Assembly: GCF_000374365.1 (NCBI RefSeq)
Contig: NZ_KB894130.1
Span: 1 to 64,000, forward strand
Direction: 5' to 3'
Length of the DNA stretch: 64,000 bases
Origin: Bacteroides gallinarum DSM 18171 = JCM 13658
Lineage (GTDB): Bacteria > Bacteroidota > Bacteroidia > Bacteroidales > Bacteroidaceae
A program made the position numbers and the translations under genes. This document shows positions 1 to 7,689 of the stretch, piece after piece. A model generated the notes under the pieces. It saw only the letters and a program-made list of their open reading frames with translations, was not told the origin of the DNA and did not search any database. Position 1 is the stretch's first letter. Every line of letters begins with the position of its first letter.

Positions 1-198
1 GCTACCGGCAACCGTGGTGCTGCATCGGCTTCCGGCAACCGTGGTGCTGCATCGGCTACCGGCGACTGTGGTGCTGCATCGGCTACCGGCGACTATGGTG
101 CTGCATCGGCTACCGGCGACTGTGGTGCTGCATCGGCTACCGGCGACCGTGGTGCTGCATCGGCTACCGGCAACTATGGTGCTGCATCGGCTACCGGT
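1..198 (+). repeat. 27-bp tandem repeat, seven units
   Basis: Seven full 27-bp units (1-189) and a 9-bp partial unit run from the window edge. They are in frame with the partial gene 1-405, so each unit adds the nine residues A-(T/S)-G-x-x-G-A-A-S. Units differ almost only at the two x positions (NR, DC, DY, DR, NY). The array probably continues left of the window. Confidence 0.95.
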
Positions 199-405
199 AA
201 AGAATGTATCGCTCTTGCTGCCGGAAAGGATTGTAAGGCAAAGGGGGCGTTAGGATGCTGGATTGTACTTACCGAACGCGGGGAATGGAACGGGAACACT
301 TATCCTATCATCTCAGTCAAAGCGTTCAAGGTAGACGGGAAGTCAATCAAAGAGGACACATTCTATGCTTTAATAAATGGTGAAGCAGTGGAAGTAGAAC
401 AATAA
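1..405 (+). CDS. Repeat protein with nonapeptide array, 3' part
   Basis: The open frame begins before the window and ends with TAA at 403-405, giving 134 visible residues. Residues 1-66 are nonapeptide repeats ATGxxGAAS. The rest is a compact C-terminal domain that begins with another ATG-K-E-C unit, continues through LAAGKDCKAKGALGCW, and reads on through ITLTER-like and KAFKVDGKSIKEDTFY segments. Gly-Ala-rich repeats with a short period suggest a beta-solenoid rod ending in a cap, but that is inference. I recall similar repeat proteins in Bacteroides prophages near the recombination genes; function is unknown. A frame-shifted reading (MVLHRLPAT repeats) is an artefact of the same array. Confidence 0.8.
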   Translation, partial: ATGNRGAASASGNRGAASATGDCGAASATGDYGAASATGDCGAASATGDRGAASATGNYGAASATGKECIALAAGKDCKAKGALGCWIVLTERGEWNGNTYPIISVKAFKVDGKSIKEDTFYALINGEAVEVEQ

Positions 406-517
406 TTCATCTCAACCGCAGCAAAGGTAGCGCTATTACCGTACCAAAAGCCGTGAGCGGAACGAAGTGCGCACCGTCTCGCTTTAACCTGGTACGGGCG
501 GTTTAAAATATGATGTA
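406..517 (+). other. Gene-free spacer with inverted repeat
   Basis: The 112-bp spacer carries a 7-bp inverted repeat, CCGTACC (439-445) and GGTACGG (491-497). Inside it is a shorter imperfect stem (GAGCGG against CCGTCTC). It may be a structured leader for the gene at 518 or a weak terminator for the repeat-protein gene. No T-tract follows. Confidence 0.4.
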
Positions 518-754
518 ATGGAGAATGAACTTGAAGAATTGTATAAGGAGTTGAATGATGTAAGGTCTTGCGAGCTGGAATACCTTCCCAGGCATGGATA
601 CTCCTCAAAGGAAGAAGTTATACAGCTCATAGAGGAAGACATCGAGGAGTTGCGCACAGAGCTTAACGATAATCAGTATGATTATACCCCCGATGAGCTC
701 GAAGACGAAAGGACAGCACTTTGTATCAGTCAGGGAATTTCAAGACGTTGCTAA
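518..754 (+). CDS. Small acidic hypothetical protein
   Basis: A 78-residue protein, very rich in Glu and Asp, with heptad-like spacing (ELEELYKELNDV; LIEEDIEELRTELND) that suggests two amphipathic helices or a short coiled coil. The start ATG at 518 lies just after the hairpin-containing spacer. I recognise no family. It precedes the recombination ATPase by 35 bp and is probably cotranscribed. Acidic small early phage proteins are sometimes DNA mimics, but nothing here proves that. Confidence 0.55.
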   Translation: MENELEELYKELNDVRSCELEYLPRHGYSSKEEVIQLIEEDIEELRTELNDNQYDYTPDELEDERTALCISQGISRRC

Positions 755-789
755 AAATAAAGTTAAACCAACCTTTAATATTTACAATT

Positions 790-1725
790 ATGAGTCTTAT
801 TAAAAAACCGAACGAATTAAGCATACCCACGACCATCAAGATGATGTTGTACGGCCAAGCCGGTATGCGTAAGACAACCACCGCATTGAGTGCCCCCAAA
901 CCGCTATTGCTGGATTTTGACAATGGCGTCAAGCGTGTAAACATGTCTCACTTGGATGGCGTAGACATAGTACAGATAACCTCATGGAGCGAAGTCCAGC
1001 AGGTGTTGCAGGAAGATTTGTCAGCTTACCAAACAATCGTAGTCGATACCATAGGAAAGATGATGGATTTCATCATATCCTATAAGTGCGGCACACGTCA
1101 GCCACAGATAAGAGACTGGGGTGGCATCAATCAGGAGTTCAGCGGACTGGTGAGGAACCTTTCCAACCTCAACAAAAACATTATCTTCGTCGCCCACCGC
1201 GATACACGGAAGGAAGGCGACGACACCGTGTTTATCCCAGCCTTACGCGAGAAATCCTACAACTCCATTGTCACTGAGCTCGATTTGCTTGGCTACATGG
1301 AGGCCAGAAACGAGAACGGGCGGGTGAAATGCACAATCACTTTCGACCCCACCAACCGCAACGACGGCAAGAACACCTGTAATCTCCCCTCCATTATGGA
1401 AGTGCCCACCATTTTGGATGCAAATGGCAACCCCACGGCAAAAAATGATTTCATAACAGCCAAGGTAATCAAACCATATCTTGCCATGCTGGCTGCCAAG
1501 AAGGCCGAAGCCGAGAAGTATGAAAAGGTCATTGCTGAAATCAAAGAGAACATCGAGCTTATTACCGATGCCAACTCAGCCAACGAGTTTGTCGCCCACA
1601 TCAACGAGTTTGAACACATCGGCAGTTCCTTGATGATGGCGAGAAGCCTGTTTGAAGCAAAGGTAAAGGCTTTGGGGTTGGTATTTGACAAGAAAACCAA
1701 AACTTATTCAGATGCAGCAGCCTAA
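790..1725 (+). CDS. AAA_24 / Sak4-type phage recombination ATPase
   Basis: A 311-residue P-loop protein. Residues 22-30 (GQAGMRKTT) form a Walker A with Arg where Gly is usual, residues 40-46 hold LLDFDNG, and QTIVVDTIG (81-89) fits a Walker B strand. Length and layout fit the AAA_24 family, which includes the RecA-like Sak4 single-strand annealing or pairing proteins of phages. The next two genes encode a PD-(D/E)XK nuclease and an SSB, the usual partners, so a role in phage homologous recombination on DNA ends is likely. ATG 790 is preferred over an in-frame upstream start at 721, which would overlap the 518-754 gene. The C-terminal 70 residues are Lys/Glu-rich and helical. Confidence 0.82.
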   Translation: MSLIKKPNELSIPTTIKMMLYGQAGMRKTTTALSAPKPLLLDFDNGVKRVNMSHLDGVDIVQITSWSEVQQVLQEDLSAYQTIVVDTIGKMMDFIISYKCGTRQPQIRDWGGINQEFSGLVRNLSNLNKNIIFVAHRDTRKEGDDTVFIPALREKSYNSIVTELDLLGYMEARNENGRVKCTITFDPTNRNDGKNTCNLPSIMEVPTILDANGNPTAKNDFITAKVIKPYLAMLAAKKAEAEKYEKVIAEIKENIELITDANSANEFVAHINEFEHIGSSLMMARSLFEAKVKALGLVFDKKTKTYSDAAA

Positions 1726-2485
1726 GTACAAATTTTACGCCACTATTCTCGATTCCTTTTGGGGATATCTGAATAGTGATGTGATTTGGGATAAATATTG
1801 GGGGTGGTCAGAACAGCCACCCCATAGCCCCGAAGAGTTTCACGAACAACAGTTTCAAGAACTGATAGACCGGATTAACCGCAAGCCGTTCGATAGTGAA
1901 GTAGCCGACAAGGGTACTTGTTTTAATGAACTTGTAGACGCTTTGATTGAAAACCGCAAACCGAACGATATAGAGGTAGAACGCATAACAGATGATAGTG
2001 GGAAAATGTGGTATCGTGCCACCTATAACAATCGGATATTTACGTTCCCTGTGTCATTATGTACCGAGTTCTCTAACTACTTCAAAGGTGCGTTAACCCA
2101 GCAAAGAGTAGAAGCAATCCTGCCTACTGCATACGGTAATGTTTTAGCTTATGGAGTAATTGACGAACTGATGCCTACCAGCGTCCACGACATCAAAACA
2201 ACCGGAAGTTATACCGTAGGGAAGTTCAAAGACCACCATCAACATTTGGTTTACCCTTACGCTTTGATGCAGAACGGTTCGGATGTGCGGACGTTTGAGT
2301 ATAACATTGTAGAGTTCAACAAAGGCGGTTATGTGGTAGATACCTATACGGAAACATACGTTTTCAATCCGGAGCGTGATATTCCTATTCTTACTAATCA
2401 TTGTGAGGAGTTTATCCGGTTCTTGGAAGAAAACAGAGAACTTATAACCGATAAAAAGATATTTGGAGGAGAAAATAATGAGTAA
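1712..2485 (+). CDS. PD-(D/E)XK nuclease (recombination exonuclease candidate)
   Basis: A 257-residue protein with the RecB/Cas4-like signature. There is Asp151 in GVIDEL, then D-x-K as DIKTT at 160-164, followed by Q177 in HHQHLVYPYAL, which matches the motif QhxxY. An upstream GTCFNELVDALIE segment (68-80) resembles the N-terminal conserved helix. The gene starts 14 bp inside the ATPase gene, and ATG 1712 is favoured over an in-frame start at 1685. With the Sak4-type ATPase and SSB it should form an end-resection and annealing module. It could also be a Cas4-like nuclease of other use, but no Cas genes are near. Confidence 0.8.
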   Translation: MQQPKYKFYATILDSFWGYLNSDVIWDKYWGWSEQPPHSPEEFHEQQFQELIDRINRKPFDSEVADKGTCFNELVDALIENRKPNDIEVERITDDSGKMWYRATYNNRIFTFPVSLCTEFSNYFKGALTQQRVEAILPTAYGNVLAYGVIDELMPTSVHDIKTTGSYTVGKFKDHHQHLVYPYALMQNGSDVRTFEYNIVEFNKGGYVVDTYTETYVFNPERDIPILTNHCEEFIRFLEENRELITDKKIFGGENNE

Positions 2486-2912
2486 AAGTGTCAATCAGTG
2501 CCTTATTATAGGTAACGTAGGCAAAGACCCCGAAACAAGGACGCTTGATAACGGCGTAAAGGTTTCCACATTCAGCGTTGCAACTTCTACGGGAGGTTAT
2601 AAAAAGCAGGACGGAACAGATGTGCCAGAGAAAACGAGCTGGCATAATATTGTCGCATGGCGTGGCATTGCCGATATTGCAGAAAAGTATATCCACAAAG
2701 GGGATAAGGTAACAGTGTTCGGCACTATCAGTTACCGGGAATATGAGAAAGACGGAATCAAGCGGTATATAACAGACATACTTGCTTATGACATTGTTTT
2801 GGGAGGTCGGTCTGAAAGTTCGTCCTCAAGACCTGCCATAACAGAGAGCGACGCGCCACAACAAAGCGATTTTCCACCAATGCAAAATGTTGGTGACGAC
2901 CTTCCGTTCTGA
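2478..2912 (+). CDS. ssb: Single-stranded DNA-binding protein
   Basis: A 144-residue SSB. The N-terminal OB fold is recognisable from NQCLIIGNVGKDPETR, KVSTFSVATS, SWHNIVAWRG and YIHKGDKVTVFGTISYREYE, and the acidic tail ends in DDLPF, the tip that recruits partner proteins. A clear AGGAG-type ribosome site (2465-2470) precedes ATG 2478, which overlaps the nuclease stop codon. It would coat single-stranded DNA during phage replication and recombination. Confidence 0.95.
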   Translation: MSKSVNQCLIIGNVGKDPETRTLDNGVKVSTFSVATSTGGYKKQDGTDVPEKTSWHNIVAWRGIADIAEKYIHKGDKVTVFGTISYREYEKDGIKRYITDILAYDIVLGGRSESSSSRPAITESDAPQQSDFPPMQNVGDDLPF

Positions 2913-2938
2913 TGTGTAACCTATAAACATATAATATC

Positions 2939-3337
2939 ATGCTGTACGAATTTAAGCTTAAAGTAAACAAAGTTAACGAGAAAGGCGATGAAAAGGAAGT
3001 CACCGAACATTACATTACCGATGATGAACTTTTCGGGCATGTAGAATTAAAAGGCAATGAACTGTATAACGGCGATTGTGATGTTTTCGCAATCAGCCGA
3101 AGCAAGATACGTGAGATTGTCAATGAAAAGCAGGAAGATGAGTTCTTCTATAAGGTTACTCTCGTTGAGATTTTCGTAGACGACAACGGCAAAGAAAAAG
3201 AGAACAAGTATTATGTTCTAATAGCTGCAAAAGACATGGACGATGCCAACAAAAAGGCAGCGGAATACATGAAGCAAGGGCTTCAAGACATGAAGTTGGA
3301 TGCCATAGCCAAGACAAAGATATTAGACTTGATATAA
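2939..3337 (+). CDS. DUF4494-like hypothetical protein
   Basis: A 132-residue protein with the pattern I associate with DUF4494: a start of the type LYEFKLKVNKVNEKG, then KEVTEHYITDDE, and a C-terminal half KVTLVEIF, YYVLIAA, helical DANKKAAEYM. Function is unknown. The family is common in Bacteroidales genomes and their phages. It sits 26 bp after ssb and ends the recombination block. The assignment rests on memory of the family pattern. Confidence 0.6.
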   Translation: MLYEFKLKVNKVNEKGDEKEVTEHYITDDELFGHVELKGNELYNGDCDVFAISRSKIREIVNEKQEDEFFYKVTLVEIFVDDNGKEKENKYYVLIAAKDMDDANKKAAEYMKQGLQDMKLDAIAKTKILDLI

Positions 3338-3650
3338 TTAACCAAACGCCCTCTGCTCACGCAGAAGCCCCGTGAAAGGTTCGGGTTAAGTGATTTATAC
3401 TTTAGCTAATTGTTAACTACTCTTCCCGGTGTGGTTTGACCACCTATCCGGAAGCAATTTGTTAACCTGCCTGCCCGGTCTGTGAAGATATGGCGGGCAA
3501 ACGGGGAATATGGTAGCGTTGAACGTATTGGACGGTTATTCTTTTTGATTGCCAATTAGTATTAGTTATTCATTAGTTTATTATCATCTACCATCCAGCA
3601 AAACAACGTGCTCTGTTCGATTCGGAGCTCCCCACTAAATATAACTTATC
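3338..3650 (+). other. 313-bp gene-free gap with two hairpins
   Basis: No convincing gene is present. An imperfect nested hairpin spans 3422-3454: outer arms CTTCC/GGAAG, inner arms GTGGT/ACCAC with loop TTG. A second inverted repeat, TGCCCG (3472-3477) and CGGGCA (3494-3499), follows. The 3' part (about 3540-3600) is AT-rich and repeats ATTAGT. The position between the recombination and replication blocks would suit a regulatory region or replication origin, but there is no direct evidence for either. Confidence 0.5.
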
Positions 3651-3815
3651 ATGAAACTTACAATAACCAAATCCGAACTTGCAATCATTCATAAGCTTGT
3701 GATAGACCGTAAACACGACATCCACAATATCGGTGGTGACAGCAAACAGTGTGAAGTACTTAGCAAGCTGGGCAAGAAGATTGCAAGGCAGGTAAATAAA
3801 TCCTACAAGACATGA
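3651..3815 (+). CDS. Small hypothetical protein (54 residues)
   Basis: An ATG frame of 54 residues starting MKLTITKSELAIIHK and ending KQVNKSYKT-like. It is basic and helical, with no family recognised. Its TGA overlaps the ATG of the next gene (ATGA at 3812-3815), which supports that it is translated as the first gene of the replication-side operon. Confidence 0.65.
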   Translation: MKLTITKSELAIIHKLVIDRKHDIHNIGGDSKQCEVLSKLGKKIARQVNKSYKT

Positions 3816-3997
3816 AGCCTTACGTAATAACCTCTGCGGTTCTTGTTACCTATGATGGGAAGAAGATACCGTTAGAGCGTATAAGAAGTGAGATAATAAC
3901 CCGACCTATCCAGTTGACTAAAGAAAGGATACTTGATGCTTTCTCCACGATGAGAGACAAACCGGTGGATGTGGAACTTAAAATAAAGTATATATGA
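3812..3997 (+). CDS. Small hypothetical protein (61 residues)
   Basis: A 61-residue basic protein (MKPYVITSAVLVTYDGKK...) predicted as a short beta hairpin followed by a helix. Both ends overlap neighbours in the ATGA manner (3812 and 3994), so it is probably translationally coupled. No family recognised. Confidence 0.65.
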   Translation: MKPYVITSAVLVTYDGKKIPLERIRSEIITRPIQLTKERILDAFSTMRDKPVDVELKIKYI

Positions 3998-4347
3998 GAC
4001 ATTTAGAAGATAATCTCCAAAAATCTATAATTAAATATTGGGACTTGAAATATCCTAAATGGAAGAAACGGCTTGCTTGTGTTCCCAACGGAGGAAAGCG
4101 CAACGCCATTGAAGCCGCAAAATTCAAGCAAATGGGCGTTCGGGCTGGATTCCCCGATTTAATTCTCCTTATCCCCAACAAGTTCTATCCATTTTGTGGA
4201 ATAGAATTGAAGATAAAGACTGGCAGGCAATCTGAACATCAGAAAGAATATCAGAAGGAGTTTGAAAGTATTGGCGCTAAATATGTCGTTGTCCGGTCAC
4301 TTGATGAGTTTATAAAAGTTGTAAACGATTATTTGAAAGATGTATGA
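3994..4347 (+). CDS. VRR-NUC domain nuclease
   Basis: A 117-residue stand-alone VRR-NUC protein of the PD-(D/E)XK superfamily. It has PNGGKR (31-36), then AGFPDL (51-56) carrying the catalytic Asp, then GIELKIKTG (69-77) giving the E-x-K pair, then S80 and Q83 in the conserved following helix. Such phage proteins are thought to be structure-specific or Holliday-junction-type nucleases. It is coupled to both neighbours by overlapping codons and lies directly before the replication initiator. Confidence 0.88.
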   Translation: MRHLEDNLQKSIIKYWDLKYPKWKKRLACVPNGGKRNAIEAAKFKQMGVRAGFPDLILLIPNKFYPFCGIELKIKTGRQSEHQKEYQKEFESIGAKYVVVRSLDEFIKVVNDYLKDV

Positions 4348-4496
4348 CAATGGCAAAGGATAGCTTTAAAGTTCCCTCAATCAAAGAAGTTGTCAAAGAG
4401 ATAGAACATATACCAAAATGTCCCAGGAGCGGAGAGATAAACATTTTGCATTTGTATATGGAAAGAAAACGTTTATCCCTTTCTAACAAAGATTGA
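4344..4496 (+). CDS. Small hypothetical protein (50 residues)
   Basis: Begins with ATG 4344, which overlaps the stop of the VRR-NUC gene, with a second in-frame ATG at 4350. It encodes MTMAKDSFKVPSIKEVVKEI followed by a short Cys-Pro-Arg turn and a basic C-terminal helix. No family recognised. Seven bases separate its stop from the initiator-like gene. Confidence 0.6.
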   Translation: MTMAKDSFKVPSIKEVVKEIEHIPKCPRSGEINILHLYMERKRLSLSNKD

Positions 4497-4502
4497 TTTA
4501 CG

Positions 4503-5291
4503 ATGGATGGATTTATAAAACTAAGCCGCAAGTTCTTCTCGAATGAATTGTGGAATGAAGCCCGGACTTTTAGCGGTTGCGAAGCGTGGTTGGACTTGAT
4601 ACAGTCTGCACGATTTGAGGCAACGTCCCGAAAGGTGAGTATCGGAGGTCGAGAAGTGGTCTGTAATCGTGGGCAATATCCAGCTTCCATACGTTTTTTA
4701 TCAAGACGGTGGAGATGGACGGAAAGAAAGGTAAGAACATTTTTGGCACACCTTAAAAGCGAAGGTATGATTACTACTGACGACACACAAGGCGTTACCA
4801 TGATAACCCTTTGCAAATATGATGAATATAACAGCAGTGACACACCAAACGACACAACATTTGACACATCTATATTAATGCAAATCAATAAATTACAGTC
4901 GCAAGTGACACACCTTTTGACACAACAAGTGACACAGCCGTCTAAAAAACGACACACGGGTGACACAAATACTAAGAAAGGAGAAGATAATAATAAAGAA
5001 TCTCCTAACGGAGATAAGAAAGAAGCCGAGGCTTCTTCATCCGCTTCTTTAAATCCGGATTTTATTAAATTCAATGATTGGTTGAAACGGAAAGCGCCTT
5101 TCTGTAGTAACCCTAAAAACTTTTCTACTCAAATCACGGAAACCGAGTTCCTAAAACTCAAAGAAAAATATACGGGTAAACAGATAGCCGACATTATCGA
5201 GCAGATAGAGAACCGGAAAGATTTACGTAAACGATATACCAACCTATACAGGACGGTATTAAATTGGGCAAAGAAAGAGTATGGAAGTTAA
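4503..5291 (+). CDS. Replication initiator / DnaD-like replisome organiser
   Basis: A 262-residue protein. The N-terminal half (about 1-115) reads as a winged helix: FIKLSRKFF, WLDLIQSARFEAT, GQYPASIRFLSRRWRWTERK, VRTFLAHLKSEGMI. This is the pattern of phage replication proteins that bind the origin. A low-complexity Thr/Gln/Ser/Lys/Asn linker follows (about 120-180), then a C-terminal helical segment ending in an LYRTVLNWAKKE motif. It overlaps the DnaB-type helicase by 11 bp, and initiator plus helicase is a standard pair. It probably loads or recruits the helicase. Confidence 0.75.
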   Translation: MDGFIKLSRKFFSNELWNEARTFSGCEAWLDLIQSARFEATSRKVSIGGREVVCNRGQYPASIRFLSRRWRWTERKVRTFLAHLKSEGMITTDDTQGVTMITLCKYDEYNSSDTPNDTTFDTSILMQINKLQSQVTHLLTQQVTQPSKKRHTGDTNTKKGEDNNKESPNGDKKEAEASSSASLNPDFIKFNDWLKRKAPFCSNPKNFSTQITETEFLKLKEKYTGKQIADIIEQIENRKDLRKRYTNLYRTVLNWAKKEYGS

Positions 5292-6636
5292 TGTACAATT
5301 ACGTGACGAGGAAGCAGAGAAAATCGTTCTCGGCACTATTATCGCAGAACGTGACGCAATAGAGCAAGTAAGGGATATTCTAACCGAAGAATGCTTCTAT
5401 AACCATTTCCATGCGGAAATATACAAGGCGGTACTGCAGGTTGTATCATCGGGGAATAGAGCTGACCTTGTTTTCGTAAAGGGTAAGCTGGAAGAAAACG
5501 GAGTGAAATTCGATATAGTTGAGTACATGAAGATTGTATCATGCCATACTTTCGATTTGTATCAATACGCTTCAAGGCTCCAAGACCTACATATCCGAAG
5601 AATGTTTTACTCTATAGGGCAATATCTTGTTTCCAACTCATATACTGAAGCGGAAGACATTGAAGATGTTGCAAAAAAAGTCAATGACGACATGGCTTCA
5701 TTGTTCAAATCAAGCAGCACGACCGTTTCCTCAATAAATGAAGGAATTGAAAATGTGTACAAAATGATTAATGATAACCTATCCGGAAGTAAGCCGCTTA
5801 CCGGAACTCCGACAGGATTTGAGAAGATAGACGCCAAATCCGGAGGATTGCAGAAGTCTGACTTGATAATTGTTGCAGGTGAAACCTCTCAAGGAAAAAC
5901 GAGCCTTGCAGTGTCTATGATGCGCAATGCGAGCCTTTCGGGTGCAAGGATAGCCATGTATTCAATGGAGATGAAAAAAGAGCAAATTGCGGCTCGTATT
6001 CTCTCTATGGAAAGTGGAGTACCAGCCAATCAAATCATGTATTCGAGGCTCACCGATTCACAGATACAAGCCATTGACAAGGGGGTTGGAAATATCGCGG
6101 GGAAAAGCATATATTTTGACGACCGGAGCACATCAAACATAGACACAATCATATCCTCTATCCGTTACATGAAGATAAAGCATGATATTGACGGTGCCGT
6201 GATTGACTATCTGCAAATATTGAATGTCAATATGAAAGGAGCTAATAAGGAGCAGCAGATGGGTGATGTGGCAAGGCGGTTGAAGAACCTTGCAAAAGAT
6301 TTGGATATATGGATTATCGCTCTTTCCCAATTAAACAGGGATAACCTTAATCCGGTTCCCACTCTTGCACGACTTAGAGATAGTGGACAGATAGCGGAAG
6401 CTGCCGATGTGGTTATTCTCATATATAGGCCGGAAGTAAAAGATAAGCCTTATCCGGATGAGTTTAAGAATGTAAGCACGAAAGGTACTGCTATGATTGA
6501 TATTGCCAAAGGGCGTAATATCGGATTACTGAAATTTATATGCGGTTTTGACGCATTGACAACCAGATTCTATGATTTGGATTATGTGCCAATCGGTAAC
6601 ATGAATGAATCCATCCAAGAGGAACAGCCTTTCTAA
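5281..6636 (+). CDS. dnaB: Replicative DNA helicase, DnaB family
   Basis: A 451-residue DnaB-type helicase. The N-terminal helical domain (about 1-105) binds primase or loader proteins. The RecA-like C-terminal domain starts near TPTGFEKIDAKSGGL (177-190), has Walker A GETSQGKTS (200-208), Walker B DGAVIDYLQIL (about 304-314), and a C-terminal RDSGQIAEAADVVILIYRP arginine-finger region. Length is normal. It is the phage replisome motor and starts inside the initiator gene. Start ATG 5281 places DEEAEKIVLG at the correct N-terminal position for the family. Confidence 0.95.
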   Translation: MEVNVQLRDEEAEKIVLGTIIAERDAIEQVRDILTEECFYNHFHAEIYKAVLQVVSSGNRADLVFVKGKLEENGVKFDIVEYMKIVSCHTFDLYQYASRLQDLHIRRMFYSIGQYLVSNSYTEAEDIEDVAKKVNDDMASLFKSSSTTVSSINEGIENVYKMINDNLSGSKPLTGTPTGFEKIDAKSGGLQKSDLIIVAGETSQGKTSLAVSMMRNASLSGARIAMYSMEMKKEQIAARILSMESGVPANQIMYSRLTDSQIQAIDKGVGNIAGKSIYFDDRSTSNIDTIISSIRYMKIKHDIDGAVIDYLQILNVNMKGANKEQQMGDVARRLKNLAKDLDIWIIALSQLNRDNLNPVPTLARLRDSGQIAEAADVVILIYRPEVKDKPYPDEFKNVSTKGTAMIDIAKGRNIGLLKFICGFDALTTRFYDLDYVPIGNMNESIQEEQPF

Positions 6637-6645
6637 CAGAGTATA

Positions 6646-6804
6646 ATGGCAAAGAAAAAAGAACCCCTCTCCCCCGTCCACTGCCACCAATGCTCATACG
6701 CCAAAGACTTTATCGGAAACTCATGCCTCTGTAAGGCTAAAGGTCATAGGGTATGCGCATGTGACAGGTACGGAAGGATATGTGAGAATTTTAAGAAAAA
6801 ATAA
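6646..6804 (+). CDS. Cys-rich small protein (putative zinc binding)
   Basis: A 52-residue protein with seven cysteines and three histidines arranged as VHCHQC, NSCLCKAKGHRVCACD and ICENF. The spacing suggests one or two bound zinc ions. It lies 9 bp after the helicase and is probably cotranscribed. A role in DNA replication is plausible only by position. Confidence 0.7.
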   Translation: MAKKKEPLSPVHCHQCSYAKDFIGNSCLCKAKGHRVCACDRYGRICENFKKK

Positions 6805-6807
6805 TTT

Positions 6808-6981
6808 ATGGATACAGAACTTGAAAAGAAAATCGAACAATTGGAGCGGCAGCGTGACGATGCACTGCGCATACGCTGCCCGTTAGTGGCAAGGAAATAC
6901 CAGCGGATGATTGACGGGCTTGCCAAAGAGAGCAGGAACAGGAGTACGGACAAAACAGAAGCAAAAGGCAATGACTACTGA
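6808..6981 (+). CDS. Small charged helical protein
   Basis: A 57-residue protein (MDTELEKKIEQLERQRDDAL...) with a strongly coiled-coil-like N-terminal half and a basic, polar tail. Four bases separate it from the Cys-rich gene, and it overlaps the next gene by 11 bp (ATG at 6971). No family recognised. Confidence 0.65.
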   Translation: MDTELEKKIEQLERQRDDALRIRCPLVARKYQRMIDGLAKESRNRSTDKTEAKGNDY

Positions 6982-7600
6982 TACGGCAACCAGGATAATC
7001 AGCAAGTATGAGAGCCTTGTAGTCTTGTGCACTTACAACATACTGTTCACTAATGACATCTGTTGCGGGCAGGTTATCGAGTGCCTGCATGCGATGAAAC
7101 GCACGCCTTATTACAGACATGCGTTCAAACGGTACCTGAATGACGCCGACAAGGCAAGAAAGGAATACGAGCGTACCGTAAACAGGGTTATCGGCACAGA
7201 CCGCAGCGGGTTCTTCGCCGAATGCAACGACAAGTACACGGAAGAAGTGAACAAGCATGTGGAGATGCTGTACTGGCAGTTCAAGCAGGTGCTTGATAAC
7301 AACGGCATAGCGCATTCCGCAGAGCTTGCAAGGTTTGAACTGGCAAGGACGTTGTGCGACTACGCCTGCATCCAGTTTGACATAGGAGTCGATGAGCTCC
7401 GGAAGAAGGACACACGGTTTAAGGGCTTTACGCTGGACTACCTGAAACTGGCTAATTTGGCAAGGATGATGAACCTTGCTTCCGACAGTTTGAAAATCAG
7501 CAAAACGGTCAATATGAACGCAGAGCGGTGGGCGGCATTCAATGTATTGACAAGCAAGCTGTCGGATGCGGATAATATTGCCAATGCGATAAAAGTTTAG
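6971..7600 (+). CDS. Conserved phage hypothetical protein (209 residues)
   Basis: An all-helical-looking protein of 209 residues (MTTDTATRIISKYESLVVL...). ATG 6971 overlaps the upstream stop, and an in-frame ATG at 6911 would extend far into the previous gene. Notable segments are FTNDICCGQVIECLHAMKRT and FALARTL-like helices. The local G+C is higher than in the neighbouring genes. I recall similar proteins in Bacteroides prophages next to dnaB, but their role is unknown. Confidence 0.7.
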   Translation: MTTDTATRIISKYESLVVLCTYNILFTNDICCGQVIECLHAMKRTPYYRHAFKRYLNDADKARKEYERTVNRVIGTDRSGFFAECNDKYTEEVNKHVEMLYWQFKQVLDNNGIAHSAELARFELARTLCDYACIQFDIGVDELRKKDTRFKGFTLDYLKLANLARMMNLASDSLKISKTVNMNAERWAAFNVLTSKLSDADNIANAIKV

Positions 7601-7604
7601 TGAG

Positions 7605-7685
7605 ATGAAACTGATTTATAACCTTATAACTCTCCTCATGGACTGGCTGTCGGTAGAGGTCGGAGCGGATGAAGAGTGGTTTTGA
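7605..7685 (+). CDS. Very small ORF (26 residues)
   Basis: MKLIYNLITLLMDWLSVEVG followed by ADEEWF and TGA. It starts four bases after the previous stop and ends four bases before the methyltransferase ATG. The N-terminal half is hydrophobic. Packing suggests it is translated, perhaps as a coupling leader for the methyltransferase, but so short a frame could be chance. Confidence 0.35.
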   Translation: MKLIYNLITLLMDWLSVEVGADEEWF

Positions 7686-7689
7686 ATAT

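Noticed and set aside
1..198. CRISPR-like array at the left edge
   Set aside because: Units are contiguous without spacers and in frame with a protein gene.
14..253. 79-codon frame of MVLHRLPAT repeats
   Set aside because: It is the +1 shadow of the 27-bp repeat array, whose in-frame reading continues into a proper C-terminal domain to 405.
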